DNA of 64,000 nucleotides from Mycobacterium lehmannii (GCF_002245535.1 NZ_NKCN01000013.1:62001-126000), one strand, 5' to 3'. Counted from the first letter of the stretch, positions 44,521 through 56,714 are shown. Notes: a model not told the origin generated them from the letters alone. Translations and numbers: made by a program.

Positions 44521-45695
44521 TGACCGGGAAGATCTCGCTGCGCGCAGGGATCCCCCCGTTCTACGTCATGGACGTATGGCTGGCCGCCGCCGAGCGGCAG
44601 CGCAGCCACGGTGACCTGGTCAACCTGTCCGCGGGCCAACCCAGCGCGGGCGCTCCCGCAGCCGTGCGGGCAGCCGCCAAGGAGGCGCTGGAGACGACCG
44701 TCCTCGGATATACCGTCGCGCTCGGGATCCCGGAACTGCGCGCAGCAATCGCGCATTCGTACCTGGAACAGCATGGCCTGCAGGTGGATCCGGATGACGT
44801 GGTCATCACCACGGGCTCGTCGGGTGGCTTCCTACTGGCGTTCCTGGCCTGCTTCGACGTCGGCGACCGGGTCGCGATCGCCAGCCCGGGTTACCCCTGT
44901 TATCGAAACATCCTCTCCGCACTGGGTTGTGACGTCGTGGAGATCCCCTGCGGCGCCGAAACCCGTTTTCAGCCGACGGTGCAGATGCTCGAGGAACTCG
45001 ACCCGCCCGTGCAGGGTGTCATCGTGGCGAGCCCCGCCAACCCGACAGGCACGGTGATCCCGCCGGACGAGCTCGCTGCGATCGCTTCGTGGTGCGCGTC
45101 GCGCGGTGTCCGGTTGATCAGCGACGAGGTGTATCACGGGCTGGTCTACGAAGGTGCTCCCGCCGTCAGCTGCGCCTGGGCGACATCACGGGATTCGATT
45201 GTGGTGAACAGCTTCTCGAAATACTTTGCGATGACAGGTTGGCGGCTCGGCTGGCTTCTGGTTCCGAAGGAACTGCAGCGGGCGGTCGACCGTCTCACCG
45301 GAAACTTCACCATCTGCCCGCCGACTCTGCCGCAGTACGCCGCGATCGCGGCGTTCACCCCGGAGTCGATCGCGGAGGCCGACGCGCTGCTGCACCACTA
45401 CGCCGCCAACCGGCAGATGCTGCTCGAAGGTCTGCGCGGCCTCGGCATCGATCGCTTGGCCCCGACTGACGGAGCGTTCTACGTGTACGCCGACGTGTCA
45501 CATCTGACATCGGATTCGCTGTCGTTCTGTTCGAAGCTGCTCGCCGACACCGGAGTTGCGATCGCACCGGGCATCGACTTCGACCCGGCCCGCGGCCATA
45601 CGTTCGTCCGGCTGTCATTCGCCGGGCCCGCGAGCGACATCACCGAGGCGCTCCGGCGAATCGGCAGCTGGCTGGGTCAGCTGCAGCACCATTAG
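44517..45695 (+). CDS. Aspartate-type aminotransferase (Rv3565 orthologue)
   Basis: 392 residues from the ATG at 44517 that overlaps the merR stop. A PLP-dependent fold-type I enzyme: NLSAGQPSAGAP, ASPANPTGTVIPPDELAAIA, SDEVYHGLVY, and the lysine that binds PLP in VNSFSKYFAMTGWRLGW. It resembles Rv3565, placed next to fadE33 in M. tuberculosis. There it follows fadE33 directly; here the MerR cassette lies between. Its role in the sterol locus is not known, and the amino-acid substrate cannot be told. Confidence 0.85.
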   Translation: MMTGKISLRAGIPPFYVMDVWLAAAERQRSHGDLVNLSAGQPSAGAPAAVRAAAKEALETTVLGYTVALGIPELRAAIAHSYLEQHGLQVDPDDVVITTGSSGGFLLAFLACFDVGDRVAIASPGYPCYRNILSALGCDVVEIPCGAETRFQPTVQMLEELDPPVQGVIVASPANPTGTVIPPDELAAIASWCASRGVRLISDEVYHGLVYEGAPAVSCAWATSRDSIVVNSFSKYFAMTGWRLGWLLVPKELQRAVDRLTGNFTICPPTLPQYAAIAAFTPESIAEADALLHHYAANRQMLLEGLRGLGIDRLAPTDGAFYVYADVSHLTSDSLSFCSKLLADTGVAIAPGIDFDPARGHTFVRLSFAGPASDITEALRRIGSWLGQLQHH

Positions 45696-45721
45696 CAATC
45701 CGGTGCGCACGTCGACCGCAG

Positions 45722-47182
45722 TCAAAACGACGGCGACTCCGAGGCGTTCTGTGCCCGTTCGGCTTTGATGCGCTGGGCACGTTCGACCGATCGGGCGTTC
45801 TTGCGCATCGGCATCTTCAAACCGCGGTTGCCGGGCGGCGGGCCGGCACCATGCGGTGGGCCGCTAGCCCGCGGCGGCAGCTCGGCTGCCTTGGTGTCCC
45901 ATCCGGGGAACAGACTTCGAGACCCCGGATACGTCGTATATGTACGGCCTGTCGGTGACGTCCAGACCGCGGCGCCGTCTGCGCGCAGCAGATACGACCA
46001 GTCACCGTCCCAGAAGGTTTTCAGTAGGTGGTGAAGACGGCAGAGGCAAGCCAGATTCGACTGATGCGTTGCCCCGTTCGGGTGGGCCGTGACGTGGTCG
46101 ATATCGCAGAACTCCGCGCGCCGATGGCATCCCGGAAAGCGGCAGCGCAGATCACGGGCGCGGATGCGACGGGCCAGCTTGGCCGACGGCCGATATCCGT
46201 GCTCGGGCTGTTCGTCCGGTTCGCCCAGCGGCCGCAGTGTGGCACCGTTGCGCAGCAGCGCGGCCAGCATCGGGGTGGTCAGCACCTCGGGACCCCCGGC
46301 TCCGGATATCACTGCGGTGCCCGGGTCCCGTCGGCAGGCCGCGGTGCGGCGGACGGATTCCGGTGTCGCTTGGGTGGCATCGACGGCGGTCTGGTCGGCG
46401 TAAACATTCACCACCACCGACGATGAAGGGGCGGGCTGGGCCGCCCGCGCCGGGCAGGCCGGGGAGCCGCATTCGCACGGTAGGTGGTCGTTGCCGTTCG
46501 CAAGCGCCCCGACTGCGTCGCTGCGACGCTCGCCGGCCGAACGCGGATCGTCAGGGCACACGGTGGCCACCATCGCGGCGACCTTGCGGTCGAGAACCGC
46601 GGCATCGGCGGGTTGCAATTTGCCCCACACCGATGTGGCCCCGTGCTCGTCTTCGTAGGACCCGACTTTGAAATCGCGGCCACGGGCGCGGGCCTGGCTG
46701 GCGATCACCGCGTCGGGATCGTACTGCAGCACCAATGCGTCCACGCCGATGCGCAGATCGTCTTCCGACAGCGGTCCCCACTCGTCCGCCCGTTCGGCCA
46801 GCGCCGCATCGACCTGCGCCCAAACCGCGTCGTCGGCGATCAACCGGGTACGCCACGTGAGTATCCCGATCACGCGCGCCGAGAGCCGGCCCGCGCCGAA
46901 CAGCGCACCGACCTTGGGCAGGCGATCGCGCAGGGTTTCGGCGATGCGCATCTGCCCGCAGGCCCTGCCGTGGCTGATGTTCATGGCAGCGGTGACCTCG
47001 GCAGCGGTCGAAGCCCACGGATCACACGCCCACAACGCACGCGGATGCTCGTCGTCGCCGACACCGCGGCGCGACATCAGCTCCCCGATCGCCGCCGTGC
47101 GCAATGAGCTCGCGGACGCTTCGGCGCGGGTGGCCTCCTCGATGGTGGCCACCAACCCCACTTCATCCACGCCTTCGAACAC
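45722..47182 (-). CDS. DUF222/HNH endonuclease (13E12-type)
   Basis: 486 residues from the GTG at 47182 (VFEGVDEVGLVATIEEA), with an N-terminal DUF222 helical region and a C-terminal HNH nuclease: CRFPGCHRRAEFCDIDHVTAHPNGATHQSNLACLCRLHHLLK. The tail is basic and rich in PPHGAGPPP. Several 13E12-type genes in M. tuberculosis are LexA-induced. Here the start codon lies inside a perfect SOS box, with no ribosome site, so translation is probably leaderless. It may be mobile or recombination-linked. No transposase is nearby. Confidence 0.85.
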   Translation of the reverse strand: MFEGVDEVGLVATIEEATRAEASASSLRTAAIGELMSRRGVGDDEHPRALWACDPWASTAAEVTAAMNISHGRACGQMRIAETLRDRLPKVGALFGAGRLSARVIGILTWRTRLIADDAVWAQVDAALAERADEWGPLSEDDLRIGVDALVLQYDPDAVIASQARARGRDFKVGSYEDEHGATSVWGKLQPADAAVLDRKVAAMVATVCPDDPRSAGERRSDAVGALANGNDHLPCECGSPACPARAAQPAPSSSVVVNVYADQTAVDATQATPESVRRTAACRRDPGTAVISGAGGPEVLTTPMLAALLRNGATLRPLGEPDEQPEHGYRPSAKLARRIRARDLRCRFPGCHRRAEFCDIDHVTAHPNGATHQSNLACLCRLHHLLKTFWDGDWSYLLRADGAAVWTSPTGRTYTTYPGSRSLFPGWDTKAAELPPRASGPPHGAGPPPGNRGLKMPMRKNARSVERAQRIKAERAQNASESPSF

Positions 47183-47190
47183 GTGTTCGA
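47175..47190. promoter_or_regulatory. LexA/SOS box on the HNH gene start
   Basis: TCGAACACGTGTTCGA is a perfect palindrome and fits the mycobacterial LexA consensus TCGAAC-N4-GTTCGA. It overlaps the GTG start of the HNH gene and abuts its -10 element, so LexA should silence it until DNA damage. Confidence 0.9.
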
Positions 47191-47195
47191 TTATG
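47190..47195 (-). promoter_or_regulatory. -10 element of the HNH gene
   Basis: Read on the minus strand, CATAAT ends seven bases before the GTG at 47182. The start point would coincide with the codon. It shares one base with the LexA box. Confidence 0.5.
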
Positions 47196-47241
47196 CCACG
47201 CCCGGGCGACAAGAATGAACACCCGAATGAGTCGGGATAAC

Positions 47242-49137
47242 TCAGCGCTTCTGTGTGACGTACCAGTCCAACAGGTCCGGGTCGTCGACGGCGCTGCGCT
47301 CGACCACCTTCGCGGCGTCGGCGCCCTGGAACAGCTTCTTGATCGGCACCTCGAGCTTCTTGCCCGTGCGGGTGTGCGGAACACCCGGCGCGGCGATGAT
47401 CTCGTCGGGCACATGCCGCGGCGAGACCTCTTCGCGGACGGCGTTCTTGATGCGGTCGCGCACCTCGTCGGTCAGTTCGGCCCCCTCGGCGAGGACCACG
47501 AACAGCGGCATCCAGTATCCGCCGTCGGGCTGGTCGACGCCGATGATCAGGGCTTCGGCCACCTCGGGCAGCCGTTCGACCGCCTGGTAGATGTCGGCGC
47601 TGCCCATCCGGATACCGTGCCGGTTCAACGTCGAGTCCGAACGGCCGTGCACGATGACACTGCCGTGATCGGTGATCGTGATCCAGTCCCCGTGCCGCCA
47701 CACCCCGGGATACATCTCGAAATACGCTGCGCGGTAACGTGACCCGTCGGGATCGTTCCAGAAGCCGACCGGCATCGACGGCATTGGCTTGATCACCACC
47801 AGCTCGCCGACCTCGTTGCGCACCGGCTTTCCGGACTCGTCCCACGAGTCCAGGGCGCATCCGAGGTACGGCGCCGACAGCTCACCCGGCCACACCGGGA
47901 CCGTGCGGACCCCGCCGATGAAAGCGGACACCACGTCGGTGCCGCCACTGATCGAGGACACCTGCACGTGCTCACCGACGTTGTCGCGCAACCACAGTGA
48001 CGACGACGGGGGCAACGACGAGCCGGTGATGCCGACCGTGCGCAGCGCCGACAGGTCATGCTCCTTGCGCGGCACCGCACCGGCCTTCGCGCAGCCCAGC
48101 ACATAGCCCGGACTCGTCCCCAGCACCGTCGCCTTGACCCGCGCCGCGATCTCCCAGAGCACATCCGGACGCGGCACATTGGGGCTGCCGTCGTAGCAGA
48201 CGATCGTCGATCCGACCAGCAGGCCCGCCACCTGGAAGTTCCACATCATCCAGCTGGGACTGGTGTACCAGAAGAAGATGTCGTCCGGTCCGATATCGGA
48301 CTGCAGGCTCACGGCTTTGAGGTGTTCGACCAGCACACCGCCGTGGCCGTGAATGATGCCCTTGGGCAACCCGGTGGTGCCCGAGGAAAACAGGATCCAC
48401 AGCGGGTGGGCGAAGTCGACCGGCGTCGTGGTCAACTCCTTGCTACTGCTGCCCGCCATGTCGGGTGCCATCACCGTCGCACGCAGCGTTGGTAATCCCT
48501 TCTGCAGCGCGGTGATTTCGGCGGCCTTGTCATGGAACTTGCCGCCGTAGGTATAGCCGTCGGTGGTCACCAGCACGGTGGGTTCGAGCTGACCGAGACG
48601 GTCGAGTGCGGCCTTGGCCGAATAGTCCTGGCCGCATGCGCTCCAAATCGCGCCGATGCTGGCCGTCGCCAGGAACGCGATCACGGCCTCGGGGATGTTG
48701 GGCAGATATCCGACGACCCGGTCGCCGGCGCTCACACCGAGGTCGCGCAGCGTCTGCGCGAACGCCGCCGTGCGTCCCAACAACTCGGCCCACGACACCT
48801 CGACGGGATCCCCACCCTCGCGCAGGTACAGGATGGCGGGCCGGTCCGACCGGGCGTTGCGAATCACCTGATCCACATAGTTGAGCTGCACGCCCGGAAA
48901 CCACTGCGCTCCAGGCATTTCAGCAGAGGTGAGCACCTGCTCCGGGCGATCGCCGAGGTCGAAGTAGTCCCACAACGCGGCCCAGAACTCATCCGGCTCG
49001 TCGGTCGACCACTGCCACAGCGTCTCGTAGTCGGGATGATTTCGGCCGGTGCGGCGCTGCACGAACTGTGCGAAGTCGGTGACGCGCGCTCCGGCCACAT
49101 CGTCCTCGGTGGGTGTCCATTGCGGAGTTGCGGTCAT
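47242..49137 (-). CDS. Acetoacetyl-CoA synthetase
   Basis: A 631-residue AMP-forming ligase that converts acetoacetate, ATP and CoA to acetoacetyl-CoA. The N-terminal FADWSV-like region (EFWAALWDYFDL), FSSGTTGLPKGIIHGHGG, the GGTD...YLGCALDSWDE segment and the C-terminal HGRSDSTLNRHGIRMG and RTGKKLEVPIKK motifs fit acetoacetate-CoA ligases rather than acetyl-CoA synthetase. The start at 49137 overlaps the 3-hydroxybutyrate dehydrogenase stop (ATGA). It is last gene of the ketone-body operon. The LexA-controlled HNH gene follows. Confidence 0.88.
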   Translation of the reverse strand: MTATPQWTPTEDDVAGARVTDFAQFVQRRTGRNHPDYETLWQWSTDEPDEFWAALWDYFDLGDRPEQVLTSAEMPGAQWFPGVQLNYVDQVIRNARSDRPAILYLREGGDPVEVSWAELLGRTAAFAQTLRDLGVSAGDRVVGYLPNIPEAVIAFLATASIGAIWSACGQDYSAKAALDRLGQLEPTVLVTTDGYTYGGKFHDKAAEITALQKGLPTLRATVMAPDMAGSSSKELTTTPVDFAHPLWILFSSGTTGLPKGIIHGHGGVLVEHLKAVSLQSDIGPDDIFFWYTSPSWMMWNFQVAGLLVGSTIVCYDGSPNVPRPDVLWEIAARVKATVLGTSPGYVLGCAKAGAVPRKEHDLSALRTVGITGSSLPPSSSLWLRDNVGEHVQVSSISGGTDVVSAFIGGVRTVPVWPGELSAPYLGCALDSWDESGKPVRNEVGELVVIKPMPSMPVGFWNDPDGSRYRAAYFEMYPGVWRHGDWITITDHGSVIVHGRSDSTLNRHGIRMGSADIYQAVERLPEVAEALIIGVDQPDGGYWMPLFVVLAEGAELTDEVRDRIKNAVREEVSPRHVPDEIIAAPGVPHTRTGKKLEVPIKKLFQGADAAKVVERSAVDDPDLLDWYVTQKR

Positions 49138-49880
49138 CGGGCGCTCCACCCACCGTCCATCGTGTACGACGCTCCGGTCACCATCACTGCGGCCGGCGAG
49201 GCGAGCCAGGTGACCAGGGAGGCAACTTCTTCGGGTTCGACAAGTCGCTTGATCGCGCTCTCCTTCAACAGAATGTCGGCGACCACCTTATCCTCGTCGA
49301 TCCCGTGGGTGCGGGCCTGATCGGCGATCTGCTTGGTCACCAGCGGGGTACGCACATAGCCGGGGTCGACACAGTTGCTTGTGACGCCGTGCGGCGCGCC
49401 CTCCAGAGCGGTCACCTTCGACAGCCCCTCCAAACCGTGCTTGGCGGTGACGTAGCCGCTCTTGTACTCCGAGGCGCGTAGACCGTGCACCGAGGAGATG
49501 TTGATGACGCGTCCGAACTCCTGCTCGTACATGTGCGGCAACGCCGCGCGGATCAACAGGAACGGCGCTTCCAGCATCAACGCGAGGATGAAGCGGAATC
49601 GCTCGGGCGGAAACTCGTGGATCGGGCTGACGTGCTGCACCCCGGCGTTGTTGACGAGGACGTCGGTCTGCAGCCGAAGGTCCTCGAGCGCCGACACGTC
49701 GGAAAGGTCGACAGCCCATGGCCTTCCACCGATCTCGTCGGCAACCTTCTTGGCGCCTTCCTCATCCAGGTCCGCGACGGTTACCGTCACCCCGCGCTCG
49801 GCGAGGGCATGCGCACAAGCCGCGCCGATCCCGCTTGCGCCACCGGTGACCAACGCGGTGCGCCCGTCGAGATCGCTCAT
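49134..49880 (-). CDS. 3-hydroxybutyrate dehydrogenase
   Basis: A 248-residue SDR: TGGASGIGAACAHALAERG at the N-terminus, NNAGVQHVSPIHEFPPE, the catalytic YVTAKHG after SSVHGL, and the C-terminal YTMDGGWSAR. It matches bacterial (R)-3-hydroxybutyrate dehydrogenases, including the conserved QHVSPIEEFP-type loop. It oxidises 3-hydroxybutyrate to acetoacetate for the following ligase. It overlaps the transporter upstream and the ligase downstream by four bases each. Confidence 0.88.
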   Translation of the reverse strand: MSDLDGRTALVTGGASGIGAACAHALAERGVTVTVADLDEEGAKKVADEIGGRPWAVDLSDVSALEDLRLQTDVLVNNAGVQHVSPIHEFPPERFRFILALMLEAPFLLIRAALPHMYEQEFGRVINISSVHGLRASEYKSGYVTAKHGLEGLSKVTALEGAPHGVTSNCVDPGYVRTPLVTKQIADQARTHGIDEDKVVADILLKESAIKRLVEPEEVASLVTWLASPAAVMVTGASYTMDGGWSAR

Positions 49881-51241
49881 ACGACACCCGCCTTGGCGAG
49901 TTGATCGCGATCGGCGGCGTCGAGCGTCCCGAGGTCGAGGCCTTTGGTCTCACGGTTGAACAACGCGGCCACCAGGGTGATCGCCGACGCGCCCGCGAGG
50001 TAGAGAGCGATGGGAACTGCTGAGTCGAACCTGTCCAGCAGCCAGGTGGCGATGGCAGGAGCGAGCGATCCGGCGACGATGGATGTCACCTGATAGCCAA
50101 GGGAGACACCGGAATACCGCATACGAGTCGGGAACATCTCGGCCATGATCGCCGGCTGCGGTGAGTACATCAGCGCGTGGATGACGAGCCCGAGGATGAT
50201 GGCTGCCATGATCAACGCATAGGAACCGCTGTTCATCATCGGGAACGCGAAGAAGCCCCACGTGCCTCCGAGGATCGCCCCGACGATGTACACCGGCCGC
50301 CTACCGAACCGATCAGACAAGCGCCCCACTTGGGGGATCACCACGAAGTGCACGGCGTGCGCGACCAGCAACCACCAGAGGATGTCGCTGGTGTCGGCGC
50401 CGACGTGCGTCTTGAGGTACACGATCGAGAAGGTGACCACCAGGTAGTACATGATGTTCTCGGCGAACCGCAGGCCCATTGCGGTGAAAACGCCACGCGG
50501 ATAACGCTTCAGCACCTCGACCACGCCGTACGAGACTGCCTTGGCGCGCTCGACCTCCTCTTGTGCGGCCACGAAGATCGGGGCATCGGTGACCTTGGTC
50601 CGGATGTAGTACCCGATCAGCACCACCACGGCCGACAGCCAGAACGCGACCCGCCATCCCCAGGACAGGAACGCCGTCTCCGGCAGCGCGGCGGTCAGCA
50701 CCAGCAAGACGACGGTGGCGAGCATGTTGCCCACCGGCACCGCCGCCTGCGGCCAGCTGGCCCAGAAGCCGCGTTTGTCGTTGGGGCTGTGCTCGGCGAC
50801 GAGTAGGACCGCTCCCCCCCATTCGCCTCCGACCGCGAACCCCTGCATGAACCGCAGGACCACCAGCAGGATCGGCGCCCACACCCCGATCTGCGCGTAC
50901 GTCGGCAGGCAGCCCATGAGGAAGGTGACGGCACCGACGAGCAGGATCGCGAACTGCAGCAGCTTCTTGCGCCCGTACTTGTCGCCGAAGTGACCGAAGA
51001 CAATGCCGCCCAGCGGCCGCGCCACGAATCCGACGGCGTAGGTCAACAGTGCGGCGATCAGGCCGCTGGCCTCACTGGTGCCTTCTGCGAAGAACACCTT
51101 GTTGAAGACCAGGGTGGCGGCGGTGGCGTAGAGGAAGAATTCGTACCACTCGACGACGGTGCCTGCCATCGAGGCGACCACGACGCGTTTGAGCCCGGTC
51201 GGGACCGGCGCGGCGCCGCTGTCGGCATTGGTGACACCCAT
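49877..51241 (-). CDS. MHS-family metabolite:proton symporter
   Basis: A 454-residue, 12-helix major facilitator. The ATG at 51241 has AAGGAG upstream; the frame runs on beyond but would cover the promoter and LysR region. Features are VVEWYEFFLYATAATLVF (MHS signature), FGHFGDKYGRKKLL, QGFAVGGEWGGAVLL, and RLSDRFGRRPVYIVG. It likely imports 3-hydroxybutyrate or acetoacetate given its operon. It is divergent from the LysR gene, with a dyad between them. Confidence 0.85.
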   Translation of the reverse strand: MGVTNADSGAAPVPTGLKRVVVASMAGTVVEWYEFFLYATAATLVFNKVFFAEGTSEASGLIAALLTYAVGFVARPLGGIVFGHFGDKYGRKKLLQFAILLVGAVTFLMGCLPTYAQIGVWAPILLVVLRFMQGFAVGGEWGGAVLLVAEHSPNDKRGFWASWPQAAVPVGNMLATVVLLVLTAALPETAFLSWGWRVAFWLSAVVVLIGYYIRTKVTDAPIFVAAQEEVERAKAVSYGVVEVLKRYPRGVFTAMGLRFAENIMYYLVVTFSIVYLKTHVGADTSDILWWLLVAHAVHFVVIPQVGRLSDRFGRRPVYIVGAILGGTWGFFAFPMMNSGSYALIMAAIILGLVIHALMYSPQPAIMAEMFPTRMRYSGVSLGYQVTSIVAGSLAPAIATWLLDRFDSAVPIALYLAGASAITLVAALFNRETKGLDLGTLDAADRDQLAKAGVV

Positions 51242-51284
51242 CGCACACTCCTTCGGGTTGTGATGGCAGACAAGTCGCCTGTGA

Positions 51285-51338
51285 GTATTCCCGCAGATAC
51301 GTCCCCGGGCAATGGCGAAAGGCGCAGGGAGTATCTGC
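51285..51338. promoter_or_regulatory. LysR-type operator region between transporter and regulator
   Basis: GTAT-N8-ATAC at 51285-51300 is a dyad of the T-N11-A class. GCAGATAC (51293-51300) is repeated in reverse as GTATCTGC at 51331-51338. Such a pair of half-sites, a recognition dyad plus a second site, is usual for LysR-type control of a divergent operon. Confidence 0.6.
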
Positions 51339-51350
51339 AAAAATGCACAC

Positions 51351-52268
51351 ATGACCCAGCCATCGGCTCGGCGACGACCGAGCGCCGATGACCTCCTGGT
51401 CCTGCTGGCCGTCGGCCGGTCGGGGCGGTACAACGCGGCCGCCGAGGAACTCGGCCTCAACCACACCACGATCTCCAGGCGTATCGCCGCGCTCGAGGAA
51501 TCGGTGGGTGGACGGGTGCTGGTCCGCGGCGCGGGCGGATGGGAACTCACCGAACTCGGACGCGACGCCCTGGCCGCCGCGGAGGCCATCGAGTCGGCCG
51601 TGCGTTCACTTGCCCTCGATCCCGCAGGCGAGCGCGCGCTCGAGGGTGTCGTCCGGATCTCGGCCACCGACGGCTTCTCGGCCTACATCGCGGCACCCGC
51701 CGCCGCGCGCGTACAACGGCAGCATCCGAATGTGGCGGTCGAGATCGTCGCCGCCACCCGCCGCGCGACCCAGCAGAGGTCCGGGCTGGACGTCGAGGTC
51801 GTCGTCGGCGAACCCCGAGTCCATCGGGCCAGGGCGATCAGGCTCGGCGACTACTGCCTCGGCCTCTACGGTTCCCGCGACTACCTGGGCGAGCACGGTA
51901 CGCCGAGGACCGTCGCCGACCTGAACCGTTACCCGCTGGTGTACTTCATCGACTCGATGTTGCAGGTCGACGACCTCGATGCGGCGACGAGCTTCGCGCC
52001 CGCGATGCGCGAATCCGTCACGTCCACGAATGTTTTCGTCCACGTCGAGGCGACCCGCGCGGCCGCCGGCCTCGGGCTGCTGCCCTGCTTCATGGCCGAC
52101 CGCCACGCCGATCTCGTACGCGTCCTACACACCGAGGTGTCGGTGCGGCTGACGTACTGGCTCGTCACCCGCGGAGAAACACTGCGGCGGCCGGAAGTGG
52201 CGGCCGTCGTCGACGCGATTCGCGATCGGATGAGCGACCAGCACGACGTGTTATTGGGCAAGGGCTAA
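51351..52268 (+). CDS. LysR-family transcriptional regulator
   Basis: 305 residues from the ATG at 51351. The HTH is at about 12-65: DDLLVLLAVGRSGRYNAAAEELGLNHTTISRRIAALEESVGG. The inducer-binding domain is at 95-290, with VRISATDGFSAYIAAPAAARVQRQHPNVAVEI. A start at 51312 (13 residues longer) is possible but has no ribosome site. It is divergent from the ketone-body transporter operon and should activate it. The probable ligand is acetoacetate or 3-hydroxybutyrate by inference. An alpha/beta hydrolase follows by 10 bases. Confidence 0.85.
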   Translation: MTQPSARRRPSADDLLVLLAVGRSGRYNAAAEELGLNHTTISRRIAALEESVGGRVLVRGAGGWELTELGRDALAAAEAIESAVRSLALDPAGERALEGVVRISATDGFSAYIAAPAAARVQRQHPNVAVEIVAATRRATQQRSGLDVEVVVGEPRVHRARAIRLGDYCLGLYGSRDYLGEHGTPRTVADLNRYPLVYFIDSMLQVDDLDAATSFAPAMRESVTSTNVFVHVEATRAAAGLGLLPCFMADRHADLVRVLHTEVSVRLTYWLVTRGETLRRPEVAAVVDAIRDRMSDQHDVLLGKG

Positions 52269-52278
52269 CGTCGTCGGT

Positions 52279-53046
52279 ATGCCGTTCATCGACCACCCGA
52301 AGGGTCGGGCTTACTACCGCCACTGGGCCTCGCCGCAGCCACGCGCGGCGGTGATCTTCCTGCACGGCTTCGGCGAGCACACCGGTCTCTACCACCGCTA
52401 CGGCTACGCACTCAACGCCGCGGGCTTCGACCTGTGGGCAGTCGACCAGTTCGGCCACGGGCTGAGCCCGGGCACCCGCGGCGACTTCGGATCGACCGAG
52501 GACAGCTCCTCACTGGCCGACGATCTGATCTCGCTCGCCGAAAGCGCCACGCCCGAAATACCGTTAATCGCACAAGGACATTCGTTCGGCTCGATCGTCA
52601 CGTTGTTCCGGCTGCTCGACCAGCCCGACCGTTACGCCGGCGGTATCGTCTCCGGCGCTCCGCTGGTGCCGATGGCGGCGATGCTCGACAACGACACCTC
52701 ACTGGCCCTGGAGCCGAGTTGGCTGTCCGAGGACCCGTTCTACCTCGATCTGCTGGAGAACGATCCGTTGACGTTCGTCGACGCCGACGGTGTGGCGCTG
52801 GCGCGGGAGCTCGATAGGGCCTGGGACCGGTTCGGCGCGGTGCTGCCGAAGCTGACGGTGCCGACACTGGCCGTCCACGGTTCGAACGACCCCCTCGCCC
52901 AGGTCGGGGCGGTACGTGCCTACGCCGAGCAGATAGGCGCGCTGCGCCTCGCCGAGTTCGAGGGGGCTCGTCACGACGTTCTGAACGAAACCATGCATCA
53001 AGAAGTCGCGGCCGCGATCGTCGACTTCATCGACGGCTTGTTGTAG
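52279..53046 (+). CDS. Alpha/beta hydrolase, monoacylglycerol lipase-like
   Basis: 255 residues. The oxyanion stretch is FLHGFGEHTGLYHRYGYAL, the nucleophile is in QGHSFGSIVTL (GxSxG), and the aspartate and histidine are in HGSNDPLAQ and EGARHDVLNE. The size and the HGFGEH-type loop fit monoacylglycerol lipases. It is co-directional with the LysR gene after a 10-base gap, so it may supply 3-hydroxybutyrate from an ester; this is speculative. It converges with hsaB. Confidence 0.75.
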   Translation: MPFIDHPKGRAYYRHWASPQPRAAVIFLHGFGEHTGLYHRYGYALNAAGFDLWAVDQFGHGLSPGTRGDFGSTEDSSSLADDLISLAESATPEIPLIAQGHSFGSIVTLFRLLDQPDRYAGGIVSGAPLVPMAAMLDNDTSLALEPSWLSEDPFYLDLLENDPLTFVDADGVALARELDRAWDRFGAVLPKLTVPTLAVHGSNDPLAQVGAVRAYAEQIGALRLAEFEGARHDVLNETMHQEVAAAIVDFIDGLL

Positions 53047-53051
53047 CGCGC

Positions 53052-53618
53052 CTACAACCAGGTGTCGTCGGTTGTCGCGGTGAGGAAGGCCTCGAGGTCG
53101 TCACGCCATTGGGCGGGCGTGTTCTTCTCCGGCTCGATACCGGTGTACTGCCCGCGGTAGAAAAGCAGCGGCCGCGGCTTGCGGTGCGGGACGTCCGACA
53201 GCGAATGCACCGCGCCGAACACGACGTAGTGGTCGCCTCCGTCGTGCACCGAATGCACTGAGCAGTCGATGTGCGCGAGCGTGCCTTCGATGACCGGAGA
53301 GCCGAGTTTGGACTGGTACCACTCGATTTCGGCGAACTTGTCGGGTTCCTTGGAGCCGAACCGCGCCGAGACGTCCTTTTGGTTCTCGTGCAGCACGTTC
53401 ACGCAGAAATTACCGCTGGCCTCGATCGCCTGCCACGACCGGGACATCTTCGTCGGGCAGAACAGCACCAGCGGGGGATCCAGGCTCAGCGCGGCGAACG
53501 ACTGGCACGCGAACCCGACCGGTACGCCGTCGTGGATCGTCGTGATCACCGTGATGCCCGTACAGAACTGTCCGAGCACGCTGCGGAATGTGCGCGGATC
53601 GATCGGTTCGGCCGCCAT
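53052..53618 (-). CDS. hsaB: Flavin reductase HsaB
   Basis: 188 residues from the ATG at 53618; the frame continues upstream to 53732 inside hsaC. HsaB supplies reduced FMN to HsaA. A flavin-reductase-like fold with FCTGITVITTIHDGVPVGFACQSFAALSLDPPL, FCPTKMSRSWQAIEASGNFCVNVLH and YRGQY. It is last gene of the hsaA-D-C-B operon, 19 bases after hsaC. In M. tuberculosis and other mycobacteria nat follows here, but none is seen. Confidence 0.93.
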   Translation of the reverse strand: MAAEPIDPRTFRSVLGQFCTGITVITTIHDGVPVGFACQSFAALSLDPPLVLFCPTKMSRSWQAIEASGNFCVNVLHENQKDVSARFGSKEPDKFAEIEWYQSKLGSPVIEGTLAHIDCSVHSVHDGGDHYVVFGAVHSLSDVPHRKPRPLLFYRGQYTGIEPEKNTPAQWRDDLEAFLTATTDDTWL

Positions 53619-53637
53619 TATCGAGTGATCTTCACCG

Positions 53638-56644
<3,007 letters not shown>

Positions 56645-56714
56645 TGATGTGCCTCCCGATAGGACGGACTGCGATGAGCACGCACGCGAAGCGCGAACCG
56701 CTTAGCCGTCAGAT

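Noticed and set aside
47175..47190. AAC-N4-GTT core near the HNH start considered as a KstR site
   Set aside because: The spacing between AAC and GTT is 4 rather than 2 and the flanks fit LexA exactly.
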